From Phoronis australis (lineage: Eukaryota; Phoronida; Phoronidae): a DNA stretch of 64,000 bases. Numbering within the stretch: position 1 is the stretch's first letter; each line of letters opens with the position of its first letter. The stretch spans positions 629,165 to 693,164 of the forward strand of contig NMRA01000056.1 of assembly GCA_002633005.1 (NCBI GenBank). Reading direction: 5' to 3'. The notes beneath the pieces were generated by a model. It saw only the letters and a list, made by a program, of their open reading frames with translations. It was not told the origin of the DNA and ran no database searches. A program made the translations under genes and the position numbers. Shown one piece after another: positions 1-12,600 of this stretch.

Positions 1-144
1 AAATGCTACTGAAATAATTCTAAAAGAAGTGAACTCGACTCTGATAAAAAACAAATGACTATAGATCAACCTGTGTATAAAGCCCAATTTAGTTGACAAA
101 GCAAACGGTCGAATGAATCACTACAGGCGTTAATAAAGACTCAC

Positions 145-405
145 TGTACGACTGACATGGCTAACTCCGCTTAACTGTCTTGACCCTTTATATCCGCTCC
201 TGTGAACGGCGGTGCTTGTAAGACTACCTTTCGATTTCAAATGTAAACCCAGTGGCTGCGGATCGTCTATCACCACCTGTGCGGATATACTTCCACGGGG
301 CTGTTTGTGTGTATGGAATGTGTCTTCTTCCTGGTTTTGAAGTACCGGTATTCTTTCTTGACTTTGGGGGACATTAGGAGTGTAAACACTCGTTGTACTT
401 GCCAT
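145..405 (-). CDS. Gene A, first coding exon (unrecognised protein, continues off left edge)
   Basis: An ATG at 405 in a good context (A at -3, G at +4) opens 87 codons that end exactly at a strong donor, GTGAGT (144-139), in phase 0. The peptide starts MASTTSVYTPNVPQSQ and is polar and rich in Ser, Thr, Gln and basic residues, with no signal peptide or membrane helix. I do not recognise the family. The remaining exons would lie to the left of the window. A pair of CRE-like sites 109-126 bp upstream fits a promoter. The same layout (short polar first exon, strong donor, paired CRE) is seen in gene B. The alternative, a chance reading frame, is weakened by the start context, the donor and the promoter-like site together. 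Confidence 0.5.
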
Positions 406-513
406 TGTCGCTTGTAATTTTTATTTCTCTTGTGGATTCGAAACTAAAATATATTTCGTTTCCCAACTCATTTTACAGCATTTTGAATACCTGTTGCCTA
501 TAGGGTGATCACA

Positions 514-531
514 TGACGTCAGATGACGTCA
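514..531. promoter_or_regulatory. Two CRE palindromes, one helical turn apart
   Basis: TGACGTCA occurs at 514-521 and again at 524-531, a centre-to-centre spacing of 10 bp. This is the CREB/ATF/CREM consensus. It lies just upstream of the gene A start codon on the minus strand. Function is inferred from position only. Confidence 0.5.
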
Positions 532-1304
532 CTAAAGTATGACATGTGCAACAAATTAAGAGCACCAATGCTGACGACGACCAGTGCAGTACCATAAGCT
601 TGCCTTAACCGCCACAGCGACGGTTCTACGTTTTTGCTGACGGTGGAGGGCGTACTCACGTTTTGCGCTGGCGACATGTTTTTTATTCTAGTTATATGAC
701 TCGAGGATGTTTAATCTCCTGAAATTCTCACCGTAGATCAGTGCCTCTGTGAAAACGTGAGGCTATTCTTATCCACACATGGTCTGGAACCACTGTAATT
801 CCGTGCACTGTGCAACCTGTCACTACATGTGTGGCAAGACGTTTTTACGACAATTTAATCCTTTAACGACTCTAATCTAATGACTGGGTTACTAGAGGAT
901 AACAGCCATTGCCCCACCCAGTGGTTGTTTTTTACAATTACAGCACCATACAGCGTCATCTTTGAAAACCACTTTTCTGCCTTGGTATTAATTAGTTTTT
1001 AATACTGCGAATTAGCGTAACCTTTTTTTAAAAAGAACGTGGATATGAGTCAATAGACCCAAAGGACCTCAAGTATATGGGTTCTTTGGAGAACCCGCTA
1101 TGTAGTGTTAGAATTTTCGATTTTGGGAGAGTCATTTTAACGTCAGTGTACGATTTCTTCTACTGCCTCAGTACGTTACGCGGTTATAAGTAATTAGTCT
1201 AAACAGATAACTGCAAACCAACATCAATAAATCAACAGTTGAAATATGTGCATATTCATGCACAATAAGCTTGATCCCGGCGCTAACATTGTTTTGGTAA
1301 CACA
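532..1304. other. Non-coding stretch, nothing recognised
   Basis: Upstream of gene A. I see no coding exon, repeat or RNA gene that I can support in this AT-rich sequence. Confidence 0.4.
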
Positions 1305-1703
1305 TACCGGGATTTTCTGTAGATAAGCCCACCCGATGAAATGCCCACGTGTGTTTATTCGGAAAATTATGCCGAATAAACGCCCATAGGCGTTTATTTA
1401 GTGTTACAACTTCTGGCTTCAAGTGTCCAGATTGTGGGGCTTTTATTCGGAAAATGTCCTCTTAAAAGCTCACTTAGCGTCAACTTTTAGCCACAAATTT
1501 AGTTTTGTGGGGCATTTTAGTCTAATTCAGAATAAAAACGAACACTAGATTTTGTCGAACTATGCATTCATTAACTTTTACGTTATTAAAAACAGTTTTA
1601 TGCAAAAAAAATTGTTGATATTTTCATATTTGGTGATCAGGAAATGCCTGAAAATTGTCATTTTCCGAATACACGCCAAGGGCTTATCTACGAAAACCCC
1701 GAT
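1305..1703. repeat. Fold-back (inverted-repeat) element, about 400 bp
   Basis: The left end (about 1,307-1,370) reads GGGATTTTCTGTAGATAAGC and goes on to a TTTATTCGGAAAAT block. The right end (about 1,658-1,703) carries the reverse complement: ATTTTCCGAATACACG, then GGCTTATCTACGAAAACCCC. Internal short inversions around TTCGGAAAAT also occur. A relative lies at about 28,420-28,545. This is a MITE-like structure without coding capacity. Confidence 0.5.
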
Positions 1704-2812
1704 ATTAGTTTTGATCTTGTGTTAGAATCTGAATGCAGCGGGTATTCTTGAAAACAAAGTATTGCGTGATTGTGACTCATCTTAGCCCGCGTTCAACAAT
1801 CACAGTGTTTCAATGAAAAATTTTTATGCGGCTATGACGCGGGGCACGCTCCTACAATCTGGTTTTGGAGTACTTTCAGAAACTAATCCACGTGGTGACG
1901 CTGCGACCAAGTCAGAAACATGCCGTCTGTTGGCCATGACTCGCAGACGGAGATAAGCCCTACGAGTGGTAGTCTGAAAGATAATCTAGTGTTTTTTGTT
2001 GTAAGTCCAAGAGTTTGCTGAATGCATTTGTCACCAATTTTTACTCTATGTTTGTCAGTTTAGTCGTGCCGCTTTACACAATAATTATAACGTTATTTGT
2101 GCAACAAATTTGAATGCCGTGATTAACTTGAACGCCGGCCCGGAAGCCCATAATGCGCAAACGATCTGCATAACAAACCGATACAACACTCAGACCATTT
2201 TTTTACGCAGGCTTCACGAACACGAATCCTAAAAGCAAGTTTAATCTGCTCACGACATTCCAGTAGGACTAAACAACAGCTACACGCTCGTGGACCACCG
2301 GGAGCGACCGAAGTCCGAGTGCATATCGGCAGTAATTGACAGCTAATAATTTGGGGTCGGAAACAATGCAAGCACCGGAATAATAAAATTATAATCTGGG
2401 AGCTAAACTCAATTTTTGGTTCCTTGTAGCCTAAACACAACTGCGAAAGAGGTTTCATCTACATCGATAGTACGTTACATGCCTTCTTCCATTGATCACA
2501 GCAATTGTCTGAAAAATCCGTAGTGAAACGCAACACTGACTTAGCTAGACCCTACTAGACTTCGTCGCAGGTGGCGCCGGTGCACACCCTTCGCTTTGGC
2601 CCTCCCCGGGCACCACAAATATGCCTACTGTCCACAAGTTTTACTGAATTCCTCCTCGTAGTCTTTCACAAAGGACTGCTGAGCAAACCAAAATGATGTT
2701 GACATGGATTTTCACTTGGCGTTTCAAAAACCGGAAAGACATATCAGTTTACACATTGGTGGAAATATATGGCAATCTTCCACCAGCATTACGAGGACCA
2801 TACGGGAGACCA
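1704..2812. other. Non-coding stretch, nothing recognised
   Basis: Short open frames occur but none has a credible start, splice site or family resemblance. Confidence 0.35.
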
Positions 2813-2935
2813 AGTGCAATATGTATGACTGCACCCTCGGCCGGTGACGACACAGTGCAATATGTATGACTGTACTCCTGCCCGGTGACGACTCAGTGCA
2901 ATATGTATGACTGTACCCTCGGCCGGTGACGACCT
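2813..2935. repeat. 41-bp tandem repeat, three copies
   Basis: Units start at 2,813, 2,854 and 2,895 with AGTGCAATATGTATGACTG and end in CCGGTGACGAC. They differ at only a few bases, so the expansion is recent. Confidence 0.9.
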
Positions 2936-3084
2936 TAAAATTGGAACAAACATTTTTTTCGTTTTCTATACTCTTCAGTGACCATGTTAACTTGGGCAAA
3001 CAAGTGTGTGTATATTTGTTGTAAACTACAGAGACCAAATCATTCAGGCGATTTCTGTAATGATAATGATAATGAGTCATTTTA

Positions 3085-3246
3085 CAGAGGCGTATCCAGG
3101 ATTTTTTAAAAGGGGGTCATATCAAGGACTTTTTTAAAAGGGGGTCCAAGTCAACAATTCGAAAATTTCAGATTTGATAGCACTAAAATCAAGGGAAAAG
3201 GGGGGCATAGACCCCTGGACCTCCTCCCCCCATGGATACGCCTATG
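3085..3246. mobile_element. Short MITE with terminal inverted repeats
   Basis: The left end CAGAGGCGTATCCAGG (3,085-3,100) is mirrored by CCATGGATACGCCTATG at the right end (3,230-3,246). The inside is G-rich on the plus strand with repeated AAAAGGGGGTC. The CA-start and G-rich inside resemble non-autonomous hAT-like elements. The flanking 8-mers do not match, so no target duplication is preserved. Confidence 0.55.
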
Positions 3247-4620
3247 TTTTGTGTCAAAAATATAAAGTTGTTCGTGATTGAAAGTGTTACACGTGTTTAG
3301 CCCATAGGTATCCATACCTGAGATAATGCTTTTTCTAATAAAATTGTTTCGCATATAGTCACACGCGCCTAAATTTCGCTTATTTGCGCAGGTGGATGTT
3401 CTTTGTACAGATACATGCCTTGATGTGTAAACAGACACACGCGTTGTCTTCGAACTGAAACAGTCCCGAAAAGCGTTATATGCTTGATTGACTAAAACCG
3501 TATAACTTAACTTACCCAGTAAAGCCACCGAAGTTTTCCAATCCACCGTATATGCGCGTATTTAGGCATCTGTACCAATATACTAAGATGCGCCTGTATA
3601 ATCCTGCTTGAAAATTGATGATCCTGGTGTAGACCTACCGCATTTATTTTTTTTTAATATTGTCGACCACTAGGCTCGTGCAGCGTCGTGCAGAGTCTTG
3701 TGAATGTCAGCAGGATGCTAAGCAGGGAAGAGTTCAATAACGTTAGGACCTCGCTAAAAAGAAAGACTTCGCGAGATTGCAAGAATTATTGCCGTGTATT
3801 TTCAATGAGAGCACGTGATCTTGGCTAGCTCTTTCTCGCCGCGAGACAGCTATTGAACTCTACGTAGGTCTTCAGTATTACCACCGAAGGCGCAGAAAGA
3901 AGTTCAAAACATGTAGGTGATGTTCATGTTTTATTGTTTTCTTGCATTTACAGGGTGACTTAAAACACCGAGCCCTTAAAGTTGTGCATTAAATTCAAAT
4001 TGAACTGTAAACAACAAAATACCAATGCTACGTAACTCGTACTGTTGAAGCTTTGGGGAAAGAAACCCCATTGAATGAAGTGTAAGTTTATTATATTTTC
4101 AAAAAAACAAATGGATAACATGTAGGGTTACATAAAACTTCCATGGGTCAGGCGTTTTAGCCACCTTGTATCTTAGTTTCGTTTCACAGGTCCACTATTT
4201 CATTAACAACCAAACAGCCAAACAGATGGGCAAACTCGTTAATCAGCAATTGAATCCCTCATCTTCGTGTAACTCCTTCGCAAGTGGAATGTAACTCTTT
4301 GGGTTCGTTGGTGAATATGTCTCCACTAGAATTTGAAATCGCTTCCTTTGTTTCTCTCCCATCTCGTTCATTCGTAACAACGAGAAGTCTTTGTTGAACG
4401 TCGCCACATATTGTCTAAGGTTTTCATAGAATGTTGCCTTGCATTGGAGAGCCTGGAAGTAGACAATTTCGTTTAGTAGTTCTCAGCCTACCCTGGCCAT
4501 CTGAGAGAATAGTCTACAGAAGCTCACGAGAAACTAAGGGGAATTTAGGTAGGGAAACGACCATGTTTCAATAGGGCTGTCCCGAATTACACAGCGACAC
4601 ACGAATCTCGCTGTATTTCC
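3247..4620. other. Non-coding stretch, nothing recognised
   Basis: No supported exon, RNA gene or clear repeat. It ends where the duplicated THAP-like segment begins. Confidence 0.35.
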
Positions 4621-4751
4621 CGCAATGCCGTAAACATCCGTCAGGCACGTTTGCTGCCTCCTTTTTATTTCATTGGAGTTTCTCGTTTATTTGTTGTTGT
4701 CCGATGCTTCGCAAAGTTTTTCCCAGTTCCATTACTCTTTTCGTCCTTCCA

Positions 4752-4976
4752 ATGCCAACAAAGTGTTACTGCTTTGCTGTGGGCTGCAACTCCGACGTGA
4801 GAAAGCTTGATAAACTGGACAAATACGCGTGAGTGCGTCATGTGAAGTTCTTCGCCTTCCCGACACCAATGAGAGACACGAAAATGTGTCTGATTACCAA
4901 AACCAGGCCACGAGCTTTCTATCTCCTTGACAAAGGAAATTTCTATCACCTTGTAATCCGGGACCGCCCTATTTGA
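4752..4976 (+). pseudogene. THAP-like zinc-finger relic, copy 1
   Basis: From the ATG at 4,752 the frame reads MPTKCYCFAVGCNSDVRK, then meets an in-frame TGA at 4,830-4,832 and continues in the same frame with VKFFAFPTPMRDTKMC to a stop at 4,974-4,976. The C-x4-C start followed by an F-x-FP segment recalls the THAP DNA-binding domain found in P-element-like transposases and transcription factors. The in-frame stop marks it as broken. About 200 bp around its 5' part is repeated at 5.5-5.7 kb. The THAP assignment is tentative because no clear final C-x2-H is seen. Confidence 0.35.
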
Positions 4977-5630
4977 CCAACGCTTTAAAAAAGAAAGTAG
5001 CTATAAAGCATTGTTGATCACTGGAAACACGAAGAATGGAAAATATTTTTGACACTGGGAGATTCCGGTCCCACACAGTGCTAATTGGCTCAAGCAGAGG
5101 CAAACTTCAAACTCACAGTACAGTCAGCGTCAGTGAAACCTCTGGTTGAAGTCATCAATGAACTCCATTCGTTCATGTTGTTTTGCGTAATTAGGAAAAC
5201 GAACCCGGCGTATTAGAAAACCAAAATAAAAAACGAAACAGTGTTGTGTTCAAATAAGGCACTGTGTGGAGTTTTATCCGTCAAGACGACTATGTGGAGG
5301 TCGTCTCTCGAATTCAGCCTGCTAGGCCGGTCTAATCTGACTCGAAATCGAACTCGAAATTACTTTTGGTGTATCCGGTTCTCGTTTTGTGAGAACTCAA
5401 TGTAGGTGTCTATTATTCTGTCTTCAATGTCAAAAAAAATCGGCATCGTTTTCGAATAACAGATTAGAAGCGTCACTTGAATCTCGCACTATTTACCCAC
5501 AACGCTGCTATGCATCCGTAAAGCATACTTATAACCTTGTTTTCGTGCCATTGGAGTTTCTCAATGTTATTTATTGGCTTCTTACTTTTTAGAAAGTTTT
5601 ATCGTCTCCATTACTGTCTTAAACCTTCCA

Positions 5631-5978
5631 ATGTCAGCGACGTTTGACTGCTGTGCTGTGGGATGCAACCCCGACGGTAGAAAGTTGGGTGAACTCGACT
5701 ACTATCCGAGTGATGTTTTCCGACATGATCCCCAGAATCAGCGGTTGACATTTCCTAAACGAGGTCAACGAAACAAAGTGTGTTCCTACCTCTGGGACAA
5801 AGTAAAGTTCTATTCGGGATCGTTTTGTTATTCTGGGATTTCTGACTTCCCAAACACAAAACTCTCAAATATGCCTACACGAGACCCCGGAGCTCCTCTG
5901 ACCACCCCAACCGAGACCATAAAAATCACGTCAGACGGTAGGATGATCGCTGTAATTGCAGCTAAACTGTACAAATAG
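5631..5978 (+). CDS. THAP-like small ORF, copy 2
   Basis: The ATG at 5,631 opens 115 codons beginning MSATFDCCAVGCNPDGRK. This aligns with copy 1 (FAVGCNSDVRK) about 880 bp upstream, and the upstream non-coding sequence is similar as well (CATTGGAGTTTCTC in both). After the C-x4-C start come an LTFPK segment and a VCSYLW segment, then a low-similarity tail. It could be a single THAP-like domain protein, a domesticated transposase piece, or simply a second relic. The first copy is interrupted, so I lean towards a relic that happens to stay open. A degenerate tandem repeat starts at its 3' end. Confidence 0.35.
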   Translation: MSATFDCCAVGCNPDGRKLGELDYYPSDVFRHDPQNQRLTFPKRGQRNKVCSYLWDKVKFYSGSFCYSGISDFPNTKLSNMPTRDPGAPLTTPTETIKITSDGRMIAVIAAKLYK

Positions 5979-6200
5979 CGCTTGTTATATTATTGCAAAT
6001 GCAATTGAACTGTACAAATAGCGCTTGCAATATTATTATATATGCCCTGCACAAGTAACATTGGCCAAATTGCTGCCATTGAAGTTCAACATACTAACAT
6101 CAGTTTCTATATTTTTGCTGCTGTAGCCGAACTGCACAAATAACATTTACTGTAATGCCGCAATTGTATTTGACTTACACAGTTAACACTGGCTATATCA
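5955..6200. repeat. Degenerate tandem repeat, unit about 40-60 bp
   Basis: Variants of GAACTGTACAAATAGCGCTT recur at about 5,963, 6,007, 6,045 and 6,127, each followed by an AT-rich TATTAT stretch. Copies decay towards the right. Confidence 0.55.
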
Positions 6201-6413
6201 GTTGCAATGAGCTACTTTCAAGTAAAGAGTGGTCACGTGATATACTAGTGGCTCCCAGAGAATGCGGCGGCAATAAAAACGCGTATTGTGCGAAAGGGCC
6301 TTTTCACGATGACAATACGTTCCCCTGTGCCAAACACTGCGAAGAAGACGTATCTCCTGGTGCACACAGATGGCGATAAAAGTCACCGATCCCACGTGAT
6401 CACCCCCCCCCCC

Positions 6414-6667
6414 CTAATTGCTTCCTGTAAGTCTCCCATCGTAGCTGAACTGGTCAAATGACACCGAGTGGCTAATATTGCCAGTCACCTTCTTCCTCAA
6501 ATCTTGATGGTATTTCCACGATTCTTCCTTGGTTAGTGTCTGGTATTTAGGCTCATACGGAACTACCGGCTTTGGGGGTCTCCACGAGAAGAAATTATGC
6601 ATGTTTTTCTCCGTGGGCTGGTGGTACCGCGATGCCTTGGTAAAAGACATCGGCATTGGCCCCAAAC
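6414..6667 (-). CDS. Gene B, last coding exon
   Basis: A good acceptor (TATATTTTACAG, ending at 6,668) leads into a frame that runs to TAG at 6,416-6,414. The peptide contains FFSWRPPKPVVPYEPKYQ and ends SYDGRLTGSN. It is rich in Pro, Trp and Tyr. A second possible acceptor (TTTTACCAAG, exon start 6,635) would enter in phase 0 and would fit the upstream exon, but its sequence is weaker. A poly-C/poly-G run follows at 6,403-6,414. Confidence 0.55.
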
Positions 6668-9600
6668 CTGTAAAATATATGTGGGTCACAACGGAATGTG
6701 GATTGAATTTCTTTCATGCACAGAATTTATGCAATGGGCATAAGAAGACTCCCAAAACTGACCGAAATAAAAATACACTTGTGCAATTTTTATTAGAAAA
6801 CCGCGGATTCTTACGTTCAGTCTTCTTTCGCCGTTTATTCTGTGGTTTCTGTAAAATAATTATGTCACGTTTTATTTTCAAATAAGATTGCCAATACAAC
6901 ATACACAGTACCAAAAAACATTCAAATTAGTGGAAAAGTCGTACAGTCTAATACGTGAATAATTTTGAGCAGAATAATTTGCAAAAAAGTATAGAATTTT
7001 TGCTGCAGTTAAATGCATGCATGTCTGTTTGTTTTTGTGCATATCGCGGTATCTTGGTGAGCTTGATCAGTATTTGACATATAATCAATCCTAGCAGGAA
7101 TTATTGTTGCACTATAGCTAGTAGCGTGAGCGAGTAAGAAGAATCATCTCAAAACCATCAAATGTACCTAGGGAACAATTTACATTGTATTTTCTCCAAC
7201 TTCTATGCAGTAGCAATTCAGTTCTCAAGAACCAAGAATTTCATCTCATCGTCTGAACATTAAACCCGGGAGTACTGGCAGAGTTGGATAACCATCTGTT
7301 GGATAGACAGCATGGTAAAGCTACGCTTTTAGAATGTTAGTCTGATTAAAAGGAACACATTTGTTGGGAGCACCTATGAAAAGTAACAATTTCCACCATG
7401 TTTCCTATAATGTATTTTTTATAGACGGTTGCAACCCTACAACACAACTATTTGCTGAATTAAAATTGAAATAAAATAAACAACTCCTTGGATTGAAGTC
7501 ATTTTAATACTACAACTCTAAAAAAAACTTGCAATCCTTTTGTATAGTTGATGCAAAAATGGACCCTTAGAATTCCCCTAACCCATAAAATAAGCTCTTT
7601 TGACTTAAATTAATTGCGAAAGGTACCTCTCCAGTGGAAAACGGCATGTCTCGCACATGACTCCCATGTAAACCCAAATACTACCCGCGGAAAGCGAAAA
7701 ATGATAACTTCTTAAAAACTCAAGCATTACAGCCACAATAAGGTTCCACACTAACAAACAGTAAAGATTTGCTTCTACTGAGCATAACTTGTATCCCTTA
7801 CAACTTGTCCTAATAACGTTTGCAACAAAATGTAGGCATCTTACATCCTCCCTTAACCCCGTCCACTCTTCCAAAAATTGTTCATCGTAAAAAAGACAAC
7901 ACGCGAAGAATATACTAACATTTTTCTGTGTTGGAGACTGGCTCGTCTTTCTATTTTGTTTCGACGACAGCTTCTTTGCTAGCTCTTCGTACTCCGGAAT
8001 TATCATGGGTCCGTAAACGTAAGGTGATCGGGTGATGTCACTCTTATTCTCAGATCGAACCCTCAAGCACTCCTTCACCACCTTTCTATCGGAATTAAGT
8101 CTTGCCACGTTCCATACTGCCCTGCCAGACCTCAGCTGAACTTGAATGGAGAAGGGAAGGTAATTCCTGCTCTTCCAGTTCAGATAGAGGTCGTTCATCT
8201 CATCTATCGATGTTCTCTTGTTCTTTCTTTTGTCGGCAGGTGCCTTTACTATGACAGCTGCAATAGTGCAAGACATCGTGACAGCAAACCTTCATTGAAG
8301 TGACTGATACTCCTGCAGCCCGTTTTCTCAAAGGTCGTACTACCAGTCGTAGCTAAGTCCATTGTATCTTAAAATTTTACATGTGCATGCTCGTTACAAT
8401 GGACTAGATGGTGAAGATGGTTATGCTCCACTTATTTAGCACAAAATATATTGAATATCTTTCCCTAATAGTTGGACATTGCCAAATAAACTGGATACGC
8501 AGACTTCATAGTTGACGTGTATGCCAAATTAACTGAGTAACCAAACATCGCCAACTTCCCGTGTGTGAATTTAAAGAAATGCGGCCTACTGGTTGCCAAC
8601 AAGATCCTGTTAAAAGTAATTAAGTTATTTTTTCCTGTTCTAATATCAACGTACTTTATTCCATCCTTGATGAAACACCCTTGAGCATACTCTGAGACAC
8701 TCTTCTAGGTCATCCATTTCACCTCATGTTTTCAACAGTATAAGATATCCCGTATGAATGAATGGATGAAGTGGTGAACATACACTGTTTAGATCTTATC
8801 AACGCAATTAAAGAGGAGCACCTTACTTGGATTAACATCAGCGCTTTTACTTGATATTCTCCGAAGTGCAAAGCAGACCGCGTGCGAATTAGATGAGGCA
8901 ATAAAATCCCACGAAGTAGCCTCGTGCGAAATAATTTTGCGTGTGTGAAATAAGCTAAGTGTGCGAAATGACTAGAAAATTGCCGTAATTCACTATAGTG
9001 TGAATTCAGTCTACGTTCGAATTTACATTTCGTTAGATGGCTGTAAATTATTATGATAAAACGCAACGTCGTGTTCGCAATTGCGCGCCTATGACCATCT
9101 TAGTTACAACCGGGTCTGCGACCTTTCATGAAGCGAGCCTCGGACTATTTCCTCTTTTATAGCACTCTATGTTCAAAAACATGATATACAATAATCTGCA
9201 AGGACTGCTACACAAACATTTTGATCCTCGTTATAGTCTAATTACGAATGAGCGTTCCACTGTTGCTGTAGGTGCCAATAAGGTTTAGTCTCGATAGACA
9301 ATTATCTGTCAAACATAACGTCCAAGAAACCCTGTGAACAGATTTCACGTGCCCCGTAAACTTCATTTAAATTAGTAATGTCTTGGGTATGACTTCAGTT
9401 TAATATTCACTATAACGAATTGAAATTTCACCTAGCTTATTTATGAGAAAACAGTTATAACTGAATGAATAGTCAAATACTTCTGTTACGGTTTGCAATC
9501 AATAAATGCAACCCTAAAGCGGTCGGAATACGTGAATATACGAAACAAAGTCATCCTGAGAATCCTCCTTGACGGCTGGGAGTGCGTTCGTTTGTTCTGA

Positions 9601-12600
9601 AAGAGTTACTATAACTAGTATATGTAGTTTATTTTGAAGGTTTCTGTGCCCGGTTGGTGCTTCGAATATCTAATCTCACTCAAAATTTCAACAACGTTCT
9701 GTGGGTGAGCTGTTTAGGGGCTTTTGGCGGGCCCTAGCCTCACTGTAGTGTAATCTGACGCATGTAATTTAGTGATTGGTGGCTTGCATTGAATCGTGTC
9801 TAATTTTTAATTACCTCGAATGTTTGACCTAACTCAATTTTGAAGTGGGCTTCTCGAGGTCCTTTCCAGGGTGTAATTCTTGTGTTCTTGGCACATACAG
9901 TGGTCAGTGTGTCACAATTCGTAATTCTAAGTCAGTTCAGTACTCCAAGTATTTAATCTAGCTTACGTCTTCAACTGTTACAGCATTCCATGGGTGATAT
10001 ATTGGGGGTTTCTGACGAGCCTAAACCAGGGTGTATTTTGTATGACATAAACTATGCTACTTAGTGACCAGAGGAGTGTCCGTATAATATGAAATTATTT
10101 TTGTGGTTCCTCAAATGTTTGCGCTAGCTCAATTTTGAGGGGTCGGTTTGGGGTCTGGTTACTGCGCCCCAGTGGTCAGATGTTGTTACCTCTACTGGTG
10201 ACTGACGTCTTATGTTTGTTTTCGGCGAACTTATCCGACTAAACTTTTATGCCTTGTCGGTATGCCTAAGATCCCACGAAAACACTGGCCTACAAACTTA
10301 GTGGAAATGCTTTCCATATAGACTAGACTTGTTAAAAACGCTGTTTTCTCTAAACTTGGACGATAAACACGCAACTTTTTCTATAACAAGCGGTACCGTT
10401 GTACTTGTACAAGTTGTAACCTCGTTTTACTGTACTCGTATGAACAACAGAAGCGCGATTTTTAACACTGATGTCCTGTCATTAATATGCACATTCAGTG
10501 TTTACATACGTCGTTTTAAAGTTTTCATGGGGATAAAAATTAATGAAAAACGCTTTGTGACGACGGAAATTTATTTTAAAACCTTAAAGAAAAAGCCGGA
10601 TCCCAGCCCTGTTGAGAGGAGTGCGTTTTAGTTTTGAAAACGTTACTTTTCAACCTTTCAAAAATGTTTCATTCACGTGCCGTTGCCGTTTTCGTTTGTC
10701 GTTTTTGTTATTCACACAAAATCGCTAATACAGCCGCCTAGTATAAACTAAGCGTAGTTAATCGTCTAACTTGACCTCAGCACTTTCGAAAAAGTCGTGT
10801 TTTTGTCGACCACAACAGTAAATCGGCTTTTTGAAAAATCCTTCCCAGAGAGCGTTTTCAAAAAACTGCGCTTTGGTTGCATAGTTGCCAACGTTCGAGA
10901 ACTAAAAAAACAGCACACCCGAGTTGAAAAAGCGGGGCATTATGTGCCAAATGCAAGACTGAAAATCGGTTTCTTTTTGCTCTCGCGAGAAATTCAGTAC
11001 TTGCAGCCCAAGTTCGTACATGACCAGACAGCTGACTGTGCAGAGTCAGTCAATGTCCTGGGACTCTGCTGGCACCCAAACACAGATGACGTAACCTATA
11101 CCCAGCCTACACAGATGGTCACAGAGGTAACTAAAAGACAAATTTTGAAAGCATCGTCGCCTCTCTTCGACCCCCTAGGTTTATTGTCACCGTTGCATGT
11201 TAAAGTCAAGATTTTGATTCAACAACTGTGGTTGAACAAAGTCGCATGGGAAGAAATTCTGCCGCCTGAAACAGTGACGTGGGAAATACTTTGAATTGCC
11301 ATCCACCAACGATGTTGAACTGCATGTTTTCATAGACGGAGGCGCTGTGTACCTGCGATGTGATTCACAGACATCCCTAGTCATGTCAAAAACCAGAGTG
11401 AAACCAACCAAAGATGTCACATTACCCCGCTTAGAACTCACGGGTGCATTAAGCGGAGCCCGCCTTGCAACATTTGTGACAAATGCCTTGTCCGTGACGA
11501 AGCTGCGCGTCACCAAAAGTGTACTGTGGACAGACAGCCAAATCGCTCTCCATTGGATGACGTGTGAAAAGAAGCTGCCTGCTTTCGTAGCCAATCGAGT
11601 GAAAGAAATCATACAAGCTCACTTCTCTGACATTAGGCAATGTCCTATCAAAGACAACCCTGCCGACTTACACGAGGAATTTCAACTGCCAAAATACACT
11701 CATGTTCGTTGTGGTAGAGCGGACCATACAGGTTAACCAACGGTGACTGGCCCATCAGACCCTCCACCCAAAGTCTCGTCATGTCTTTCGTGAATGACTC
11801 TTCAAGTAATTTTGAGAGCAACTGGTGCCACCTAACCACAAGTGCCAACACCGAACCACAATTCAGTGCAGTGTCACTGAATACTGCACAACCTGACCAG
11901 TTGAACTTGTCTAGTATTATGGATGTTGCCAAGTACTCAACCTCGAACACGCTGTTTTGAGTAACAGCGTACGTCCTGAAGTTTGTCGACAAACTACACA
12001 AGAAACCGGGAACGACAAATTCCTGTAGACGATATTTGCCTAGTTGAACGCCTATCGATCCAACATATACAAACCTGTCATTAGAAATGTGAGTTAAGAG
12101 TGCTGCAAGGATCGAAGGAAAGTAGCGCCCGTATACGCCAATTGAAACTATTCCTCGATGACCGACAGCTAATCCGCTGTGGAGGAAGACTGCAGAATGC
12201 AAATATCAAGTTTGAATCTAGATATCCCATACTTTTTCCAGCCGATTGCGACTTTACGAGGCTGATAGTTCAATCAGCGCACCATGCAAAGTTACATGCA
12301 GGAGGTCTGTCAACTACAGCGTATATCAACAAACATATTGGATACCACGCATATGCCAAATTGTCAAAGCTGTTATTCGAAAGTGTGGTGCCTGCTTGAA
12401 AGTTAGTGGGACATTTTACAGTGTACCTGTGGAGCCGCCATTACCTAAATCTCGACTAGAAGGAGCGCCACCATTTACCGTTACTGGAGTGGACTTCACA
12501 AGGATACTATACTACAAAAACGCGCAATCGCGACAAAAGAAATGTTACGTCTGTTTGTTCACCTGTGCTGTTACTAGAGCTGTTCACCTGGAGCTTGTGA

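Noticed and set aside
7605-7919. Extension of gene B exon 4 to a 223-codon open frame
   Set aside because: Past the donor at 7,919 the composition turns Cys/Phe/Leu-rich with no family look; it is better explained as intron read-through.
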